Shown here in pieces: positions 4,412 through 5,589 of a stretch of 5,589 nucleotides of DNA (the first letter of the stretch is position 1; every line of letters starts with the position of its first letter). Where the stretch lies: the NCBI GenBank assembly GCA_947490035.1, contig CANLGS010000333.1, forward strand, positions 1 through 5,589, given 5' to 3'. Under the pieces are notes generated by a model. That model searched no databases, was not told the DNA's origin, and was given only the letters and a program-made list of their open reading frames with translations. The stretch comes from Gemmataceae bacterium. Lineage in GTDB: Bacteria > Planctomycetota > Planctomycetia > Gemmatales > Gemmataceae. The translations under genes were made by a program, and so were the position numbers.

Positions 4412-5587
4412 TTACTTCGCTATGTCCGCGCCGGGCAGCACGAGGTCGTTGAACCGGTCCACCGGTTCCTTCGCGGTCCACGCGATGCCGCGCAGCAGCA
4501 GCACGCGGAACAGCGGGTCGTCGAACGTCCACGAGTAGTGGCCGGGGATCGACACGAACACGCGGCCCTTCCCCTGCTCCACCGACCAGAACAACGGGCG
4601 CGGCTCCTTCTCCTCCGTCGCCCACCCGAGTACGCGCTCCTTCGGCAACTCGCCGGTGAGCTGCCAGTAGCTCTCGTCTACCAGATTCAGCTTGTCGAAG
4701 TTGCGCGCGATCGGGTGCTTCGCGTCCTTGTTGAAGGTGAGGTCGAGCGGGCCGTGCCGGTACTTGATCTTCCCACTATCGACGGCCAGCCCGATGCGCT
4801 TGGCGAACCCCGGCACGTCGCCGCGGCCGTCCACCGCCCAGTGGATGTATGTGAGGCCGCCGCCGCGTTCGAGGAAGGCGTCGATGTCGGCGGCACGCTT
4901 CGCGTCCCAACTCCCGCGCTGGAAGAACACCATCGCGTCGGCCTTCTGGAACTCGCCCTTTTCCGGCCACTCCGTCGCGGCGATGACTTCGATGTTGTCG
5001 CCGGCGGAAAGCAGTTCGCTCCACGCTTTGAGCCACGCGGGGTAATCGTGTTCGCCCTTGCCGTGATCCTTCGCCCCCGCGACCAGCACCACGCGAATGA
5101 CACGCGTCTTCGCCGACGGGTTCGGCGCACCGGCGAGCGCCACGTTTACCTCCGCGAGCGTGCGAGGTTTCGGCCGCTTCTCGGTGCCGGCGTAATCGTC
5201 CGGCATCCTCGGCGCGGGCGTGAGCAAGAAGGTGAGTAGGTCGCGTGACTGCTCCGGCGTGAGCTTCTTCAGCAGGTCGTCCGGCATGACCGACACCGGC
5301 GACGCTTTGATGGAATCGACCTCGGTCTTGTCAACAATGGTGATGTTGCCGCTCGCGTCGCCGATGTGGAGTTTGTCGCCGACCGCGCGAACCACACCCG
5401 CGAGGATGCGGTCGTCCTTCAGCACGACGACCGACGCGAGGTAATCCGGGTTGATGGCGAAACTCGGCTGCGTGATGTCGCGCATCACGGAGGTGTAGTC
5501 GCGGTGGATCAGGTTCGTGAGATCGGGGCCGATGGCACCGCCTTGCGCGTGAACAGTGTGGCACTTGAAGCACGCGGCCTCTTCACT
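4412..5587 (-). CDS. PVC-type haem-binding CxxCH protein with C-terminal ThuA domain (C-terminal part; truncated by window edge)
   Basis: This frame is open from the right edge to TAA at 4414-4412, giving 391 residues; the N-terminus is outside the window. An internal GTG near 5488 is not a real start because conserved sequence continues upstream. The first residues hold a c-type haem motif, C6-F-K-C9-H10, followed by IGPDL (19-23), DITQPS (37-42), DYLA (48-51), MPDDLL (101-106) and DLLTFL (116-121). This is the pattern of the cytochrome-like domain in large secreted planctomycete/verrucomicrobial proteins. Residues about 163-375 form a ThuA-like domain (trehalose-utilisation family, glutamine-amidotransferase-like fold) with VVLVAGAKDHG, GGLTYIHWAVDG and PGHYSWTFDDPLFRVLLLRG. 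Periplasmic location is likely, since haem c is attached there. Complete homologues often carry N-terminal propeller or HEAT repeats, not visible here. Substrate is unknown; a role in carbohydrate oxidation is speculative. Confidence 0.92.
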   Translation of the reverse strand, partial: SEEAACFKCHTVHAQGGAIGPDLTNLIHRDYTSVMRDITQPSFAINPDYLASVVVLKDDRILAGVVRAVGDKLHIGDASGNITIVDKTEVDSIKASPVSVMPDDLLKKLTPEQSRDLLTFLLTPAPRMPDDYAGTEKRPKPRTLAEVNVALAGAPNPSAKTRVIRVVLVAGAKDHGKGEHDYPAWLKAWSELLSAGDNIEVIAATEWPEKGEFQKADAMVFFQRGSWDAKRAADIDAFLERGGGLTYIHWAVDGRGDVPGFAKRIGLAVDSGKIKYRHGPLDLTFNKDAKHPIARNFDKLNLVDESYWQLTGELPKERVLGWATEEKEPRPLFWSVEQGKGRVFVSIPGHYSWTFDDPLFRVLLLRGIAWTAKEPVDRFNDLVLPGADIAK

Positions 5588-5589
5588 GA

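Noticed and set aside
4364..5239. A 291-residue plus-strand open frame opposite the haem-binding/ThuA gene
   Set aside because: Its composition is dominated by Arg, Leu and Val, and the minus-strand frame has clear CxxCH and ThuA motifs.

Overview
This is a GC-rich window, most likely from a planctomycete of the Gemmata/Gemmataceae type. That assignment is inferred from protein families rather than from a marker gene. The indicators are a DUF1501 Tat-exported protein, a PVC-type haem-binding CxxCH module fused to a ThuA domain, a Ser/Thr kinase with the leucine-rich pre-kinase segment common in planctomycetes, and nested palindromic intergenic repeats.

Layout from left to right: (1) 1-948, minus strand, the N-terminal 316 residues of a DUF1501 protein that runs off the left edge. 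(2) 949-1067, an intergenic gap with a candidate promoter for DUF1501 and a strong hairpin just behind the next gene's stop. (3) 1068-3299, minus strand, a 743-residue fusion of Ser/Thr kinase, response-regulator receiver and an HD-GYP-like domain whose metal-binding residues are largely replaced. (4) 3300-3766, a divergent intergenic region with a near-consensus promoter for the rightward gene and small hairpins. (5) 3767-4123, plus strand, a 118-residue stand-alone STAS protein. (6) 4124-4411, a repeat-rich convergent region with a 145-bp nested inverted repeat, a roughly 30-codon gene tail and a second 14-bp-stem hairpin. (7) 4412-5587, minus strand, the C-terminal 391 residues of a CxxCH haem-binding/ThuA protein that runs off the right edge.

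The centre of the window looks like a signalling locus. A cytosolic kinase-receiver-HD fusion is transcribed divergently from a STAS-domain switch protein. A shared pathway is plausible because STAS proteins are classically controlled by serine phosphorylation, but adjacency is the only evidence here. The outer genes belong to the large secreted and haem-binding repertoire of planctomycetes and show no evident functional link to the kinase.

The items most worth following up are the degenerate HD-GYP output domain of the triple fusion, the nested palindromic element at 4124-4268 (apparently a bidirectional terminator built from two repeat units), and the orphan C-terminal coding remnant at 4263-4355.
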